Shown here: piece by piece, positions 4,326-5,676 of the stretch
Position numbering within the stretch: position 1 is the stretch's first letter
Layout: the number at the start of each line of letters is the position of its first letter
Assembly (NCBI GenBank): GCA_013153655.1
Contig: JAADEB010000052.1
Location: 1-5,676 of the forward strand
Origin: Chlorobiota bacterium
GTDB taxonomy: Bacteria; Bacteroidota; Bacteroidia; Flavobacteriales; Flavobacteriaceae
Reading direction: 5' to 3'
Length of the DNA stretch: 5,676 bases
The notes under the pieces: model-generated
What the model was told of the DNA's origin: nothing
The model's database searches: none
The model's input: only the letters and a program-made list of their open reading frames with translations
Program-made: the position numbers and the translations under genes

Positions 4326-5479
4326 GATTTCCGTTTTTTCATCTTAATCCGGATAAGCGTTCCTTGTCCGGGAGCCGATTTTTTGACAAAGATACTACCT
4401 TGGTGGTAATTTTCCACGATGCGTTTAACGAGCGAAAGGCCCAATCCCCAGCCCCGTTTTTTGGTGGTAAAGCCGGGTTCGAATATTTTTTTCCACTGGC
4501 GTCGCGGAATACCCTTTCCCGTATCGCTCACATCCACATACACATGCGTGGGGGTTTGGTGCACCAGCAGACGGATTTCACCGTGCTCGCCCATGGCGTC
4601 CATGGCGTTTTTGACCAGGTTTTCCAGTACCCACTGAAAAAGTTCGCTGTTGAGGCGCAGCACCACCGGTTTCTGCGGACAAACGGCTTCGAGACGAATA
4701 CCCGCCGGCAGCCGGCGACGGAAATAATCCACCGTACGCCTTACTTCGCCGCAAAGGTCCGTATCGGTCAGATGCGGCCGGGAGCCTATTTTGCCGAAGC
4801 GGTCGGAAATGACTTTGAGGCGGCGAATGTCTTTTTCCATTTCGTCCGGGTCCACCAGCGAAGGATCGGTCCGGAGCAATTCGGTCCAGCCGATGAGCGA
4901 CGAAAGCGGGGTTCCGATCTGATGTGCCGCTTCCTTGGCCATGCCCGCCCAAAGCAAATTCTGTTCCGATACCCGCACCGTACGGTTATAGAGGTACACC
5001 ACCGATGCAAAAAGCAGGAATATCAAAATCAGTACCAAAGGATACCAAGTCAATTGATTGAGCAAGCGCGAATGGCCGTAGTAAAGTTTTTGGCTTCCGC
5101 CCGGTAGGCGAATTTCCAAAGGCTCGTTTTGCGAAGCAAACAAAGCCAGTTTGCGCCGTAAGGCGGCCGTATCGTTTTCGATTTTTTCCAGGTTATACAC
5201 TTGAAGGATGCGTCCCGTGCTGTCGGTCATGATCACGGGAATGGTTTTGTTGCGAATAACGATTCTGGAAGGTAAATCGATGTCGGCATTGAGCGGCGAC
5301 CGAATGATTTTTTGCACCGCTTCGGACCAAATTTCCATTTTGGCCCTTTCTTCCTGCTTCATGTGGTTGAACAACAAATAGGAATTCCACAAAATGATGG
5401 CAATCACCGCAATAAGTCCCGCCGACAGGTAGAAACGCCTGTATTTTTGAAACGAAAATCGCCCGGTGGAAAATTTCAT
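4322..5479 (-). CDS. Two-transmembrane sensor histidine kinase
   Basis: The product has 385 residues. Membrane segments lie at about 18-37 and 146-165 and enclose a periplasmic part of roughly 105 residues without a domain I recognise. No HAMP or PAS domain is evident. The dimerisation/phosphoacceptor region has MAKEAAHQIGTPLSS with the phosphorylatable His186, Thr190 and Pro191. The ATP-binding domain has an N box (ENLVKNAMDA, Asn291), a G1 box (DVSDTGKGIP, Asp319), an F box (FEPGFTTK, 333-340) and a G2 box (GWGLGLS, 343-349). It should autophosphorylate at His186 and pass the phosphate to a response regulator, which is not in this window. The residue after the His is Gln instead of the usual acidic residue. 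It is the first gene of the operon, overlaps the phosphoesterase start by ATGA, and has a good promoter just upstream, which supports the start at 5479. Confidence 0.93.
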   Translation of the reverse strand: MKFSTGRFSFQKYRRFYLSAGLIAVIAIILWNSYLLFNHMKQEERAKMEIWSEAVQKIIRSPLNADIDLPSRIVIRNKTIPVIMTDSTGRILQVYNLEKIENDTAALRRKLALFASQNEPLEIRLPGGSQKLYYGHSRLLNQLTWYPLVLILIFLLFASVVYLYNRTVRVSEQNLLWAGMAKEAAHQIGTPLSSLIGWTELLRTDPSLVDPDEMEKDIRRLKVISDRFGKIGSRPHLTDTDLCGEVRRTVDYFRRRLPAGIRLEAVCPQKPVVLRLNSELFQWVLENLVKNAMDAMGEHGEIRLLVHQTPTHVYVDVSDTGKGIPRRQWKKIFEPGFTTKKRGWGLGLSLVKRIVENYHQGSIFVKKSAPGQGTLIRIKMKKRKS

Positions 5480-5495
5480 AATGCGAGTTGATGGT

Positions 5496-5503
5496 CAAAG
5501 GTA
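5496..5503 (-). promoter_or_regulatory. Bacteroidota-type -7 promoter box for the kinase operon
   Basis: The minus strand reads TACCTTTG, a perfect match to TAnnTTTG, ending 16 bases before the kinase ATG. With a 19-bp spacer the -33 position reads TTTA, three of four bases of the TTTG consensus, and this falls inside the CGATTTAA array. Transcription would start near 5490 and give a leader of about 11 bases, in line with the absence of a Shine-Dalgarno sequence. Confidence 0.55.
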
Positions 5504-5510
5504 ATTATTT

Positions 5511-5625
5511 TTGTTAAATCGTTAAATCGATAATTTCTGTTGAATCGTGGAATCGTTAAACCGTTAAACCGATAATTTCCGTTAAACCGGGAATTTCTGT
5601 TAAATCGTGGAATCGTTAAATCTAT
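5511..5625. repeat. Degenerate GTTAAATC array with a 42-bp segment repeated at a 60-bp offset
   Basis: The stretch consists of GTTAAATC/GTTAAACC octamers interspersed with AATTTCTG and GTGGAATC. Positions 5521-5562 and 5581-5622 match at 37 of 42 positions by eye, with a partial unit between them (5563-5580). Positions 5590-5615 are the inverted partner of 1370-1395. The array lies directly upstream of the kinase promoter and may supply its -33 element. Confidence 0.75.
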
Positions 5626-5648
5626 TAACGGCTCTGTAACCTTTTATC

Positions 5649-5676
5649 ACGTTTCCCGTTTCCCGTTCCACGTTTC
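5649..5676. repeat. 7-bp array, CGTTTCC type, reaching the window edge
   Basis: Units CGTTTCC, CGTTTCC, CGTTCCA, CGTTTC run to the end of the window. The first 16 bases equal 1238-1253. No gene is seen between 5480 and 5676. Confidence 0.7.

Noticed and set aside
4364..5107. Open frame of 247 codons on the plus strand, opposite the kinase gene
   Set aside because: It is antisense to the conserved kinase domains and has no family features.

Overview
The window comes from a member of the Bacteroidota, most likely a free-living Flavobacteriia-like or Sphingobacteriia-like lineage. The evidence is the gliding-motility transporter pair gldF/gldG, a sensor kinase with the AHQIGTPLSS and GWGLGLS signatures I associate with this phylum, genes without Shine-Dalgarno sequences, and a perfect Bacteroidota-type -7 promoter box (TAnnTTTG) upstream of the kinase. 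I would not name a genus. All genes are on the minus strand, and I see no convincing gene on the plus strand.

Right to left, the layout is as follows. (1) Positions 5480-5676 are a non-coding upstream region made of short-period repeats plus one good promoter. (2) Positions 2003-5479 hold a tightly packed three-gene operon: a two-transmembrane sensor histidine kinase, then a 635-residue exported calcineurin-like metallophosphoesterase with a beta-sandwich region in front (the two overlap by ATGA), then ruvX/yqgF, one base after the phosphoesterase stop. (3) Positions 1010-2002 are about 1 kb without a gene. (4) Positions 1-1009 hold gldF and the first 93 codons of gldG, which runs off the window; these two also overlap by ATGA.

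The 1-kb gap and the region upstream of the kinase are built from the same material. It is a patchwork of unrelated short tandem arrays with periods of 6-8 bp (unit types CGATTTAA, CGTTTCC, CGGTCAT, ATTCATT, NTTCAACT, GTTAAA, GGCTAAC, GGATTTG), interspersed with elements carrying TCGGAATGACA or TCGAAATGACA and with two copies of a 21-bp hairpin-containing sequence. One hairpin copy sits inside an 8-bp array in such a way that removing exactly 20 bp restores the array in phase. The arrays are absent from the genes. This is the most unusual content of the window.

Functionally, gldF/gldG encode the membrane part of the Gld ABC transporter. The other operon combines signal sensing, an exported phosphoesterase and a conserved housekeeping RNase H-fold nuclease; no pathway linking the three can be read from the sequence. 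I find no CRISPR array, RNA gene, transposase, toxin-antitoxin pair or defence system.
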